From assembly GCF_042453785.1 (NCBI RefSeq), contig NC_091668.1, positions 29,761,501 through 29,825,500 of the forward strand: DNA of 64,000 nt. Reading direction: 5' to 3'. Below, one piece after another: positions 1 through 12,000 of this stretch (position 1 is the stretch's first letter; every line of letters begins with the position of its first letter). The notes under the pieces are model-generated. The model saw only the letters and a program-made list of their open reading frames with translations, was not told the origin of the DNA and did no database searches. This DNA comes from Malus domestica (Eukaryota > Streptophyta > Magnoliopsida > Rosales > Rosaceae). The position numbers and the translations under genes are program-made.

Positions 1-222
1 CAAATTCAAGAGCAAATTAGTCATTTCATCATTAATTGTTACTTGTCAACTATAACCACCAATAAAATTTTAACACATGGACACAAAATGATTCAAAAAT
101 ATATAACATAATGAGAAAACATAAAAAAATCAAATGTTGTTAGGCCTAAAGAATAGGAGGCCTAGGCAATTTTTTTTTTTCGAATTTTTGAATTTCCGAA
201 TTTCCAAATTTTCGAAGAAAAA

Positions 223-226
<4 letters not shown>

Positions 227-258
<32 letters not shown>
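227..258. repeat. (AT)n microsatellite
   Basis: An uninterrupted run of about 16 AT dinucleotides just before the palindromic tandem array. Confidence 0.9.
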
Positions 259-261
<3 letters not shown>

Positions 262-270
262 AAGCTTTGT

Positions 271-2075
271 AGGTGAAGCTTTGGTGTTGAAGTTTTGTAG
301 GTGAAGCTTTGAGGTTGAAGCTTTGTTGGGTACCATGAATTGATTTTGCTTCACACTATCTTGATCAAGAGTGTGTGAAACTTTTGTGGGTAAAGCTTTT
401 GTGGGTGAAGCTTTTGTAGGTGAAGCTTTTGTGGGTCAAACTTTTGTGGGTTTTGTGGGTCAAGCTTTGGTCAAACTTTTGTGGGTGAAGCTTTTGTGGG
501 TTTTGTGGGTAAAGCTTTTGTGGGTCAAGTTTTTGTGGGTCAAGCTTTTATAGGTAAAGCTTTGGAGTTGAAGCTTTTGTTGGGTACCATGAATTGATTT
601 TGCTTCACACTATCTTGATCAAAATAGTGTGAAGCTTTTGAGAATTTGTAGTTGTCCTCCATTGATGAAGCTTTTGTTGGTGAAACTTTTGTGTTGAAGC
701 TTTGTAGGTGAAGCTTTGGAGTTGAAGCCTTTGTTGGGTATCATGAATTGATTTTGCTTCACACTATCTTGATCAAGATAGTGTGAAACTTTTAAGAATT
801 TGTATTTGTCCTCCATTGATGAAGCTTTTGTTGGTGAAGCTTTTGTGTTGAAGCTTTGTAGGTGAAGCTTTGGAGTTGAAGCTTTTGTTGGGTACCATGA
901 ATTGATTTTACTTCATACTATCTTGATCAAGATAGTGTGAAGCTTTTGAAAATTTGGAGTTGTCCTCCATTGATGAAGCTTTTGTTGGTGAAGCTTTTAT
1001 GGGTAAAGCTTTGGAGTTGAAGCTTTGTAGATGAAGCTTTGGAGTTGAAGCTTTTTAGGTGAAGCTTTGGAGTTGAAGTTTTTGTTGGGTATCATAAATT
1101 GATTTTGCTCCACACTATCTTGATCAAGATAGTGTGAAGCTTTTGAGAATTTGTAGTTGTCCTCTATTGATGAAGCTTTTGTTGGTGAAGCTTTTGTATT
1201 GAAGCTTTGTAGGTGAAGCTTTTGTTGGGTACCATGAATTGATTTTGCTTCACACTATCTTGATCAAGATAGTGTGAAGCTTTTGAGAATTTATAGTTGT
1301 CCTCCATTGATGAAGCTTTTGTTGGTGAAAATTTTGTGTTGAAGCTTTGTAGGTGAAGCTTTTGTTGGGTACCATGAATTGATTTTGTTTCACACTATCT
1401 TGATCAAGATAGTGTGAAGCTTTTGAGAATTTATAGTTGTCCTCCATTGATGAAGCTTTTGTTGGTGAAACTTTTGTGTTGAAGCTTTGTAGGTGAAGCT
1501 TGGGAGTTGAAGCTTTTGTTGGGTACCATGAATTGATTTTGTTTCACACTATCTTGATCAAGAGTGTGTGAAGCTTTTGAGAATTGTGGTTGAACTTCTT
1601 TGATGAAACTCTTTTTGGCATCATAAATTGGTTTTGCTTCACACTGTCTTGATCAAGAGTGTGTGAAGCTTTTGAGAATTGTGGCTGAACTCCTTTGATG
1701 AAGCTCTTGTTAGCACCATAAATTGGTTTTACTTCACATTGTCTTGATCAAGAGTATGTGAAGCTTTTGAGAATTGTGGTTGCCCTCCATTGATGAAGCT
1801 CTTGTTGGCACCATAAATTGGTTTTGCTTCACACTGTCTTGTTTAAGAGTGTGTGAAGCTTTTGAGAATTATGGTTGCCCTCCATTGATGAAGCTCTTGT
1901 TGGCACCATAAATTGGTTTTGTTTCACACTGTCTTGATCAAGAGTGTGTGAAGCTTTTGTACGAGTTGTAGTTGAACTCCTTTGATGAAGCTCTTGTTGG
2001 CACTATAAATTGGTTTTGCTTCACACTGTCTTGATCAAAAGTGTGTGAAACTTTCTACGAGTTGTAGTGTTTGCA
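271..2075. repeat. Tandem array with a TGATCA-centred palindrome in each unit
   Basis: About thirteen degenerate units, roughly 95-175 bp apart, each contain a GAAGCTTTTG-type stretch, a GGTACCATGAATTG or GGCACCATAAATTGG-type stretch, and an inverted repeat centred on TGATCA. The best copy, at 1247-1280, is a perfect 34-bp palindrome; other copies differ by one to a few bases. Two subfamilies are visible: units up to about 1.55 kb carry CTATCTTGATCAAGATAG, later ones carry CTGTCTTGATCAAGAG. Short reading frames across it are by-products of the repeat. It lies downstream of the minus-strand gag and is probably part of the same element. Confidence 0.85.
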
Positions 2076-2313
2076 TTATTACAGAGGAGAAATGTCTAAA
2101 GTAGATGCAAGAGGACTGAATAGCTTGATCTTCGTATGCCATGCATTGAAGTTGTTGTTGGCTTGCAATAAGACTTTGTTGGTGACTATAACTCTTGTCG
2201 GGTATAAGTGCTCCCCTAGTTGAGTTGTCAAGCTTGAGGGTTTTTTATTATTTGTGTATGCTAGGAGTTCACATGTACAAGTTGTACCACTCGTCTTCTG
2301 GTAGGTGGAATGA

Positions 2314-2818
2314 ATGGTGGGTTGCTTTCATCACTTGGTTGGTGGTACAAATGTGAGTTCTTTCATGCCCTTTCATCATCTGGTTGGTGGCACGAAGATG
2401 AGTTCCTTCTTCACCTGGTTGGTGGCATGAGTGGCTAGTTACCAATTGATAATAGAGTACGGGTTGTACATTTCATCACCTAGTTGGTGGCATGAAGAAG
2501 AGTACAGGTTGTACATTTCATCACCTGGTTGGTGGCATGAAGATGAGTTCATTCTTCACCTGGTTGGTGGTATGAATGGCAAGTTGTCAAATGATATTAG
2601 AATACGGGTTTTACATTTTATCACCTGGTTGGTGGCATGAAAGAGAGTACGGGTTGTACATTTCATCACTTGGTTGGTGGCATGAAGATGAGTTCATTCT
2701 TCACATTTTATCACCTGGTTGGTGGCATGAAAGAGAGTACGGGTTGTACATTTCATCACTTGGTTGGTGGCATGAAGATGAGTTCCTTCTTCACATTTCA
2801 TCACCTGGTTGGTGAGAA
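2314..2818. repeat. Minisatellite with a CACCTGGTTGGTGGCATGAA core
   Basis: About ten imperfect copies of a core reading TCACCTGGTTGGTGGCATGA are separated by spacers of two main kinds (GATGAGTTC... and GAGTACGGGTTGTACATTTC...). Translated on the plus strand it gives a repeated SPGWWHE-like peptide, but nothing indicates translation. It sits between the palindromic array and the gag remnant. Confidence 0.85.
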
Positions 2819-2908
2819 TAAGGGCAAGGTGTCAAGGCACATTGTAGCAAGTGTCGAATGATACAAAGTATGTTGAACTTTTTCGAAGCACAGTTGGCTT
2901 ATGTATGG

Positions 2909-2998
2909 ATGTGTTGGAATGTATGATGTTTATGTATGAATTTGTTGGAATGTATGATGTTTATGTATGACTATGTTGGAATGTATGATGTTTATGTT
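2909..2998. repeat. Three copies of a ~30-bp direct repeat
   Basis: The core GTTGGAATGTATGATGTTTA occurs three times in a row at about 30-base spacing. The last copy diverges at its 3' end. Confidence 0.8.
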
Positions 2999-3384
2999 GA
3001 TTGATATGAGTGATGCTTATGAATGTTTTGTTATGCATGAAGGGATCCATGCTTTTGATATGTGAACCATGTTGGTTGTAACACTTAGTATCACATACTT
3101 TGTGTCAAAGTACGCATGTTGAAGCTCTGAGTTGGAGTATAAGGGTAGGTCAGCGTAGACCAAATGTTCCAGTGCTATGAACGTAAAAGACTCAGAAGAA
3201 GTTGTCTAAATTCCCCCTTCTTTAAATATTTGTCGAATGACTTATGTGACAAAAGATCTCAAGCGGTTGAGAGTTAAATCATTTGTAATGTGTATGCCTT
3301 CTTATAATAACATTTTTCAGTACCTAGTCCTCCACTTTGAAAGAGTGAGGCTTAGCCCCATAATTATAATAGTCGACGGTACGT

Positions 3385-4980
3385 TTACCCGTGGTTGTCT
3401 TGATACGAACTTTTATCCTTCTTGTTGTAATGGGCTTGCTGAGAGTAAAAATCATTTCTCTTACTAAGAGACAAATACGTTTGGTGACTTAGCGAGTAGC
3501 TAAATGAGGCAGGAGATGATGCAATGGGTGTCTGAATGGCCGAGATCTCCTCACTTGGTAGAACTTGACTTCCACGTCCCACTTTTTGATAGAGGTTAAA
3601 CATATGGGGGTTCACTTGGTATGTCCTTGCTTTGGCGGAGACGTGGTTGTAAGCCTGTGTCATCACCTCAGAGTAAGTCTTCCAAGTGTTGGCATTGATC
3701 ATGTACTTGAAGAAACAATCATGTAAGCCTTGAGGGCGGTCTTGTCATCTGCCTCAGCACAGCGAGAATACTCATGGCTGAAGCGACAACATACTTTCGT
3801 AGTGACTTGTCCGGCTTCTGGAGAATAGTGTACAAGTCATATACAGAATGCAAGCGATCGGTCTGGAATATGTGTTGAGAGACAAACAGTTTCCTCAGTT
3901 CCTCAAATGAGTTTACTGTCTTAGGTGGAAGACGGCAATACCAGTTTAGAGCTTCGCAGAGAGGGTGGAGGGGAAGAGAAGACATCGCTCTTCGTCGATG
4001 TGCATCTGATATGCCATGGTGGACTCAAAGAGGTTAAGGTGTTCAATTGGGTCCTCCCTTCCAGTATAGAGTTGTAAACCAAGCTTTTGTTTTGTCTTCG
4101 CTTGATAGAGGGTGTCGAGGATCCTCCTTGTGAGAGGGTCATGCATGGGTTAGTTCCAATCAGGTATCTCGGCCTGACGTTTAGCCTTCAACTTGTTTAC
4201 TTCCTCAAGGAGCTGTAGGACAAGGGGCTTTTGAGTGGAGTCATGTACCACTGGAATTTTCTTTCGTGAGTCTCCATCGCCTCTTAGAAGTAGGAAAGTT
4301 TGAGTAAGGGCGTGTGGTTTTTCCTTGGACTTTCCGTACTGATTTCTAGGGCGAGTCTGTCGGAATACCTCAGTGTCCCATGTACCTTCATGTTCCTCTG
4401 GGACTTGTCGTTCCTTCCCTAGATTGTCAGCTGGCCTGGGTCGTGGGATGAGACCGAGTCTTTCAGAAACTCTTGGGTCATTAATCTTTGAGCATATATA
4501 AAGGGGATTCTCTCGGCGTTGCTTTAGGAAGTCTCGGCAGTCACGATAAACGGCTTTCATTCCTTCCAACCCTTCTGTAAGGAGGTGTCTTCCTCCACTT
4601 CTCCTGCTTCGAGTCGAAGCATCAGGGTTGAGAGAAGTCTCATGTTGATCAATGTTTTGATGATTAGCTTGCTCTTTATCAGGGATACCCATGTCAAAGA
4701 GAGGTGACCTTCTGTGTTGGGGGACACCCAGATAATGGTTGATGTCCACAGGGGCAACGAGCTCGCGTGTTTGAGTACGCCTAATTTCGTGGAGCGTCTC
4801 AAAGAGCTTTTAATACTGCTCCTAGAGGACCTCATTCTTCATTACTATCTTGTTGTTCTGAGCTTCTAGCTCATCAACTTTAGCTTGAAGAGCAACCCTC
4901 TTTCCTTCCTTCTTTCGTTGCTTCGCACTAGGTGCAAAAGATGTGTCATTCTATGTACTATGGCTTCCTTCGCTCCCCAT
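3385..4980 (-). pseudogene. Retrotransposon gag polyprotein remnant
   Basis: On the minus strand the frame opens at 4980 (MGSEGSH) and runs through a coiled-coil-like stretch (VDELEAQNNK), VDINHYLGVPQ, RILDTLYQAK and HLNLFESTMAYQ, then after a frameshift ALNWYCRLPP and FEELRKLF, a pattern typical of plant gypsy gag. It is interrupted by in-frame stops in the N-terminal part (after SEGSHST, after KNEVL and after EQY), by a stop after EIPDWN near 4150, and by frameshifts near 3965 and 3720. No zinc-knuckle CCHC motif or protease/RT region follows. It is therefore a decayed copy unlikely to make protein. Confidence 0.8.
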
Positions 4981-5068
4981 GTTAGAAAGGGATGCCTAGT
5001 CAAAAGAGAGTGTACGAATGGTGGAAACCAGCTTGGCAAAGCTGAAGAGACTGGGAATAAGTGTCGTT

Positions 5069-5086
5069 TCCACAGACGGCGCCAAA
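5069..5086 (-). other. Primer-binding-site-like sequence
   Basis: Directly inside the LTR end, the minus strand reads TTTGGCGCCGTCTGTGGA. This TGGCGCCGTCTGTGG form is common next to the 5' LTR of plant gypsy-type elements. I have not matched it to a tRNA 3' end. Confidence 0.5.
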
Positions 5087-5651
5087 TGTTAATGTACAAA
5101 ATCAATGGGGACTTTGGTAAACAGAAAATGTTAAGTTTGTGACCTTCGCTAGATTGCTCCGATCACTAGTGTGGATAAATATGCAAATGAATAGAGACAA
5201 GGAAACAAACACAAGATGTACGTGGTTCACCCAGATTGGCTACGTCCACGGAGTAGATGAGTTCTCATTAATTGTGAAAGGCTTACACGAGTACATAGGT
5301 TCAAGCTCTCCTTTAATGAGTACTAGTGAATGATTTAGTAAAAATGACATTAGGAAATATTGTGGAAGAATGATCTCTTTTTATAGAAGAGTTTCTAGCT
5401 TTATTCTAACATTGACACGTGTCATGTGTCCTTTTATAGAAGAGCTTCTAGCTTTGTTCTGACATTGACACTTGTCATGTTATGATTGGCTTCTGATGTT
5501 GACACGTGTCACACTGTGATTGGCTTATGATGTCAACACGTGTCGCATTGTGATTGGCCTCCTAGTTGGAGGGAAACTCTTCTGGATCCTTGACGGTATA
5601 ACGTTGACCGGTGCTTAGTAGTTTCGAGATTGGTCAAGTATGGTACAAACA
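5087..5651 (-). repeat. 5' LTR of the gypsy-type element (565 bp)
   Basis: Boundaries are set by TGTT at 5087 on the inner side and AACA at 5651 on the outer side, which is a TG...CA LTR in either reading, with the primer-binding-like site immediately adjacent. It holds three short direct repeats around GACACGTGTCA/TGATTGGC (about 5400-5560), which are possible promoter-type repeats. No partner LTR is in the window to confirm the boundaries. Confidence 0.6.
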
Positions 5652-6008
5652 CTGTTTTTTTTTTTTTTTGTTTGTTTCAAACGATAGAATAATCTGAATT
5701 AATCTATATGAGAATTCGAACATAAGACTCAAATAACAACGAGAATTTTAATGAAAAGTCCACAATACTGTTTGCTTTAACGAAAAAACACATTTTTACA
5801 CTAAAAAGTCAAATCTGATATTCACATTTTTTACACGAAACACGTTTGGTCAGACCTTAGAAAGTCAGATGTTTACACCCATTCCTTCAAACATCATGAC
5901 GTAATCAGTGTTTCCCATCACTTTCTCGGGAAAATCCTCGTTTCTCAACCTCTCATATTATGAGTAGAGAAGGAGATAGAAATATCGGAGAGAAAGGGAG
6001 AAGAAGAC
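5652..6008 (+). promoter_or_regulatory. Upstream region of the membralin gene, with MITE-like fragment and upstream ATG
   Basis: This stretch holds an oligo-T run (5656-5670) and a fragment (about 5758-5826) sharing CTTTAACGAAAAA...TTTTTACACTAAAAAGTC with the repeats at 31.9 and 33.2 kb. Close to the gene, an ATG at 5960 lies 49 nt before the main start, in another frame, and its frame overlaps the main start. I cannot place the transcription start, so this uORF may be outside the mRNA. Confidence 0.45.
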
Positions 6009-9000
6009 ATGGATGCGGAGCAGACCTTCATCCGAGTACAAGAGCGGTTCTCACAGATCCTGACGCCGAAAGTGAGAGCTGCTTTGGAGTATATGTACCT
6101 CTTCATCGCCATCACCTTGTTCTTTATTCTCGTTGTTATGCACGCCAATTACGTTCAACAGGTTTTTCCCTACTTCCTTGTGCGGATTTTTATGCTTTTA
6201 TAGGGTTTTTGAATTTGAAATTCAGCTCGAGAATTGTAATTTGTGCTTACTTTTGCCTTAGTAGTTTGTTTTTCTTAGGGTTTTGATCAATTCGAGCTTA
6301 GTTCGTGTAAATCTTCACCAATTGCATTTCAGTTTGAGTTCCATTCATGTAAATTCTTGATCACTTGTAGGTCTTAATTTTGCAGATGTGCATTTTATTT
6401 TGTGAGTTCATACTTCACAGTAACATGGGTGGGTGAGCTCATAGTTGGCCCTCTTGATTGGGTCTTTAAAAGTTAAAATTAGATAGAGGATCAGTTCCGG
6501 TCCAGTTTCTTCAGCCCTGATGTCATCAAAATAGAGTTTATACAGTTTTTTTGTTTATCATGTTTCATATCTGAAATCAACTTATTGTAGTGTAGAATTT
6601 GGATATAATGCCACATAGGGGCTTGAGCGCCGAGAAAGCGCCGAGAAAACTTGTATATTCACAAATCACGACTATTTCCCACCATATATGTGCTTTTATT
6701 TGTTGAGAATGTATTTGTGTCTCTGCATCCCCATACCCTTAAGTTCTGATCATTTTAGCTTTCAAGGAAAGGCTTGGATAATTGTTTACGTGTGCTCCAG
6801 ATGTATGCCTACTTTTTGTTTTCCCTTTTTTTTTTTTTTTTTTTTTTTTAGTTTTATTCCTTAATATCTTGTGAGCCTTTGAATTAACTTTGATTCTCTT
6901 GCATTGGAAGCCTGGCTGTTCAAGTGAACTTTCTGGTGTCGAAACAACAGAAGCCCAAATTATTCAAATTAAGGTATGTCATTTCTCGTCACGCCCCTGA
7001 TTTGGCCCAATCTAAACCCGAGCAGGTGACCCTTCACGTTACTTTTAAGAGCTAAAAGTAGCTACTTTAAAGTCTCCAAAACTGAACATAAACAGTTCAT
7101 TACCATTTATTACAATAAACCTCAAAATTAACTACAAAGGCTCCAAAATCCGGTAAAAGTACTAAACTGCCAAAGTACACAAAGCTATCAAAACAGCGAC
7201 AGAAACATCTAATTCTTCCTAAAAGAACCAAAATCTTGTACAGCTCTTCAAAAACATTCAAAACATGTCAACTTCTAACTTAAGCTAATCCGAAAGGGAA
7301 GGAAAAAAAGGGTGAGCTACAAAGCTCAGTAAGCAACAATATCTGATATGAAATGATTAAACGCACAATCAAAGAAGTTGGATTCAAGAGGTGCAATACA
7401 ATGAACACATAAATTCAATGATCAATAATGATACAAACAACATCTGTAATTCCTCATCAGTAAATCCAATGAGGCCTTATTCTCATGGTGGTGTGTTACT
7501 ACCAACTGATCAAAGGTCCTGACTCCTTCACAAAGAAGGCACAAACACTATGATTCAGACAAACTGAGTCAACCACAATTTCAGATCCTATTCGATGATT
7601 GACTATAAGCACTTTGAACGATGAAACAAAGGCAATGGTATATGAATCAATAATCAAAAGAGGTTCAAATGTCAAAGGGGCCAGCTTAACTGAACCAAAG
7701 CTCAATAACAAAGTAGCTCAGAGATTCATAAACATGGAGGCAAAGCAAAGCTAACAACACAAAAATACTTACAGATTCACTAAGCTTGAAACCATGAAAT
7801 CCAACGGGAGATTGAGTTTGTTTCTTATTGTGGCCTAACAGACATCTCTTAAATACTAACTGTTGTTTTGATTTAGATAACTAGTGCAGGGTTGTGGTCG
7901 CAGAATAAGTCAGAGTTCACCAATGTGATGGATGATGCCCCAGACACAAAATCTGTAATGTATAAATTAGACTTTGCTAATGTAGATGGAGATGGATTGA
8001 CATGTTTAGCTGCAAAATTTTTGTTGATTTGGGTTGGTTCTGGTGTTAGGAGTGGTAAGTTGGAACTGAAGACGGATACTGAAGTTCTGGATCGACAGAC
8101 AGATAGCTCTACCAATAGCCCGAATACTATGGCAACACTTGATGATGCAATTGTCAAAAATGAAATAAAGGAGAGACGTAGTAGTTTTCTTTCACCTGTG
8201 AAAGAGACAGTTAAAGCCGCACTTGTTAACTTTATCAAACTGTGGAAAATGCGTCCCCGTCTCTTTTCAGTCTTTCGGAAACATGGAGCACATGTCATTG
8301 GAAATTTATGGGTAAGTAGACTGAGGCAATTGAAAATTAATAACTGAACTATAGTCATCCTTGGAACTACTAATATCTTGACCCTGTTTTCTAGTTACCA
8401 AAATCATTGGAATAAACCAGTGTGCATATTTGATTTGTGGTTGGTTTCTATACTTTGTAGCCATGTTATTACATTCTGCTGTTACTGCTATCCTTATAGG
8501 GTGTTCTACGTGCGTTGGAATATGTTGATGTGAATTTCTTTGACATAGTAGGAAATTTATATATCTCCCCATGTCTCAAATTTTCTCCATCATTTTGTTT
8601 TTAGGTGTCCCAAAATAGGTGCCCATAATCTAACAGCATTGCATAATTATGTAAACTTCCAATTACTTTTATTGATCCAAAATAAACTTATCAAAAGAAA
8701 CAGCTCAAACCAATAGTGGGTAGTTTTGGAAGATTGCGATTATCAATAGTGACAGTATGTTATGTTTCAAGGTCCATTTACCTTTGATTTCATCTAGTTC
8801 ATGTTGAAAATTATCATTACTGAAATTGCCATGGGCATGTCTCTTTTTTTCAATAAAGAAAAAATGGCTCTATCCACTTTGTCTTGATGTTTGAAGGATT
8901 TTGAAGAAGCCTTTCTTCCCCTTCTAATTTTTCTTTGTAGTTTCGTCCTACCTGCTGATTCCTTTAACATTGAAATAGTTGCCGCTTGCTGTTGTACTCT

Positions 9001-12000
9001 CTCTCTGCATTTGACCAATTTCATATTTGGAAACGGATTACATGAACATGCTTTGTGTGAACATTATTTGGCTTCTTGTATTGTAGTTCAAAGTCCTTTT
9101 TGCTGATTTTTATTTTGAAGTGCAGAACATTTCAGGGATACATTTAGATCTTGATATTCCCAAGTGGTTGCGCATACTTCATTTGGACAGGCTTAACTTG
9201 TATGCAGGTTTCTGACTATCCTTTTAACTATTCATTGCATAGCATCATTTTGGATTCCATACACCCATGTTTATTCTATTTTATATTTTCATCCGGGAAA
9301 AGAAAAACAGTTAGTTACATAGTGCATTTAAACTGAGTCTTATAGTTTAATAATTAAAGGAGTACAAACGATTTTTCCGCCTTTTCCTTTTTGGAAGAAG
9401 AAACAAATTTTTATTGCAAAGAAACAATAAAAATACGAGAGCGGACCAGAAGTCCACAAAGGCACAAACTTTTTCAATGATAATGAAAATAAGAATCTTT
9501 GCATTGGTTGGACGTGATTTTTTTTATACTTTTTTTGTACAAAGGATTTAAATTTGGAATGCTGTTTCCGTGATTTGGTTGCAAATGCTTGATTGGGATA
9601 CAAAACAAAGGTATACAACGTCATTTTCATCAAGTTGTCTGGAGACTCTGGATATTATGTTTGTGTAAGAGGATGTTTTTTAATGTTGAAAGTCAGGCCT
9701 TTGGAGTAGCATGGTGGAGAAGCATTTATAAGTGTTTGTTCTATTTGAAACTCCTATTTGCCATAGCACCAATTCTTAGTATATCTTGTAGATACCATGA
9801 AAATTGCTTGCGTGAATATTTTATGTAAATCATGAAGTCTTAATGCTAAATAGTGGACAACATAGATAACCTTGCTGCAGTACATTATCGCATCAAGGCT
9901 ATCAATGGAACAAAATTTTGCTGTTGTACCATCCTTGAGTTCACTTGAGTCTCGCTGAAGATGTTGTCTATTCATTTGTTTTGAGTCATTCATCTAAAAC
10001 TCTTTTTCTAATAAGATAATTTGTGACTGTTGTACCACTTGTAGTATACTCCGAAAAGGACAAATGGTTGAGCGGTTACTTTTTTGTTTTTTTGTTTTTT
10101 GTTTATTTTTTCTTTTTGCTAATAAGAGAGATTTCAACGATATGTACTTTTATTTTGGACAAAGCTAGGTTCTTTACCTTCTTTTGGGCATCATTGTCTA
10201 AGTAATTTAGGGACTTTCCTTTTATTTTCAGTCATTGGATTGGGTAAAGGTTGTGTTTTATTGTCCTGTTGTGTTTGGAGTTGGCTGCTGGAACCAAAGG
10301 CAGCAATTAGGAAAAGAAACATGAGAGCTGAACCCATGTTTCTAGTTATCGTTACTTTATACAAAGTATAAAATATATTATCGAAGTTCACCTATTTGGA
10401 TTGCACTGTTTTTGTTCAGTGTATCAGTTTTCAACAGCCTTTCTTGAGCTTATGAGAACTGAAAGTCATTGCTATTGACAACTTGTTTTGAATCTGTTTC
10501 AGTGCAGTGGCTTGAGAAAAGAAGCAAAACTTTTGAACCAACTTATTTGTACACCATGGAAAAGGTTAATTTTGAATGTAATAGATTATTTCCACTCATA
10601 TCTCCCGAACTTTCTGATGAGTTGGACTGCACAGGTTTTGGATTCAGAAGCTTGTTTCGTAATAGTTTTCTAATGTCGTTATCAACTTTGTAGGGTTATT
10701 TCTTACTACCTGAAAGTGCCAGGTCTCGGCATAATATTCGTGCTGTAAACATTAGCATATCAGCTCGGCATTCTTGTTTTGGGAACAGGTAATGATATTA
10801 TCTCCTGCAAATAACTACATATATTGGTTTGGGTGGTGTGCTTTTGGTTTTGGTAGTGAAATTTTTGTCTAGAACCCATACATTAAATCAAAGTCAACTT
10901 AACCCAAGTGCTTGTACATAAAAAATGAAACATCAGTTGTCTGCCTTGGCTTTGTATTTTTTCATAAACTACAGCTTACCTGTCATATGCAGGAGTGTTT
11001 TTTTGTTTTTAATCAGTAATATTGTGATTTATTTATTGGCCATTTTAATTGTTGTTTTTATTAATATATTTCTATGTTGTATACTGAGATAGCAGCCATA
11101 CTTTTCTTTAGGCTTGGATAGGTTGTTACTAAAGTAACAATTTTTTGAAATTATTTTTCTCAGTAAGATGAGAGACTTGGGAGATCTTTTAACTTTTCGG
11201 ATAGCCTGGTTGGGATCAAATATAGCTCAATAATTCAGGACTCTGATGAGTATATTGCTGATGTGTGCTATATTTTGCAATTTATCAACAATGGATACTC
11301 GTGGTGCACCTTTTACTTTCAGTTTCTTTTCTCATAAAAGCATTATTTATCTAAGAAATTTTTGTAATTTATAATTTATATTGATTTGTAACTTTGAGTT
11401 ATTAATAAGCATATGAGAGTGGTAAACTAGTATGTGTTTTGATTGTTGTGGCTTACATTAAATCACCAGGTGGCAGCAGCTACTCATTAACAGATTTGTT
11501 GGATATGATACTATTTTAATAAATAGTTTATTGAGTTCACCTGGACAAGGTAAATTAGCGGTTAATTTCCTTTTTCCTTTCTATATGTGGCACTTGTAAA
11601 TAAGCTAGGACATTTGGAGGAGAGCATTAATTAAATTTAGTGGCAAAAATGCCACTTGAGAGTGAGTTTCAGGACTTGTGCCTAAGCTTGTTATGATACA
11701 CATTGCAGGATATCTTTATAATTTTCAGACAAAGGAGTTCTTTAATATTAGCTATGCACAAGAACCGCCACAAGGCCCTGCAAGGTTTGGAGGTTTGTTG
11801 ACGTGTGCCTTCTATTTCCATTCTTGTGCAATGTTGTTTCATTGTGAATCTCACTAGTAAACATGACTTTTCACATATAATTATAAGATGCCATGGCTTT
11901 TCTTTTACATCAGCCATTTCTTGTGAAATTTTCAATTTTGAGAAGCATTTGTTGTTGAGGTATATAAAATAAATTTTTTTGATGAATATGAACTTATGTT

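Larger units (their letters stand above)
1..5651 (-). mobile_element. Degenerate Ty3/gypsy-type LTR retrotransposon, truncated by window edge
   Basis: Read on the minus strand, the order is: an LTR (5651 to 5087), a primer-binding-like site starting TGGCGCC, a gag-like reading frame with stops and frameshifts (4980 to about 3385), then about 3.3 kb with no pol-like protein but two tandem arrays. No reverse transcriptase, RNase H or integrase motif appears in any frame, so this looks like a non-autonomous or decayed element. The second LTR is not seen and may lie left of base 1. Assignment to Ty3/gypsy rests on the gag type and is inference. The left 270 bases could also be flanking DNA. Confidence 0.6.

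Noticed and set aside
271..2818. Regularly spaced repeats that might be taken for a CRISPR-like array
   Set aside because: Units are longer, spacers are themselves repeated, the context is a plant retrotransposon, and no cas-like genes exist.
2431..2861. Plus-strand frames with repeated SPGWWHE peptides
   Set aside because: They are produced by reading through a minisatellite; no start context, homology or gene structure.
7873..8358. 161-codon minus-strand frame opposite membralin exon 3
   Set aside because: It is antisense to a conserved coding exon with proper splice sites; a shadow frame.
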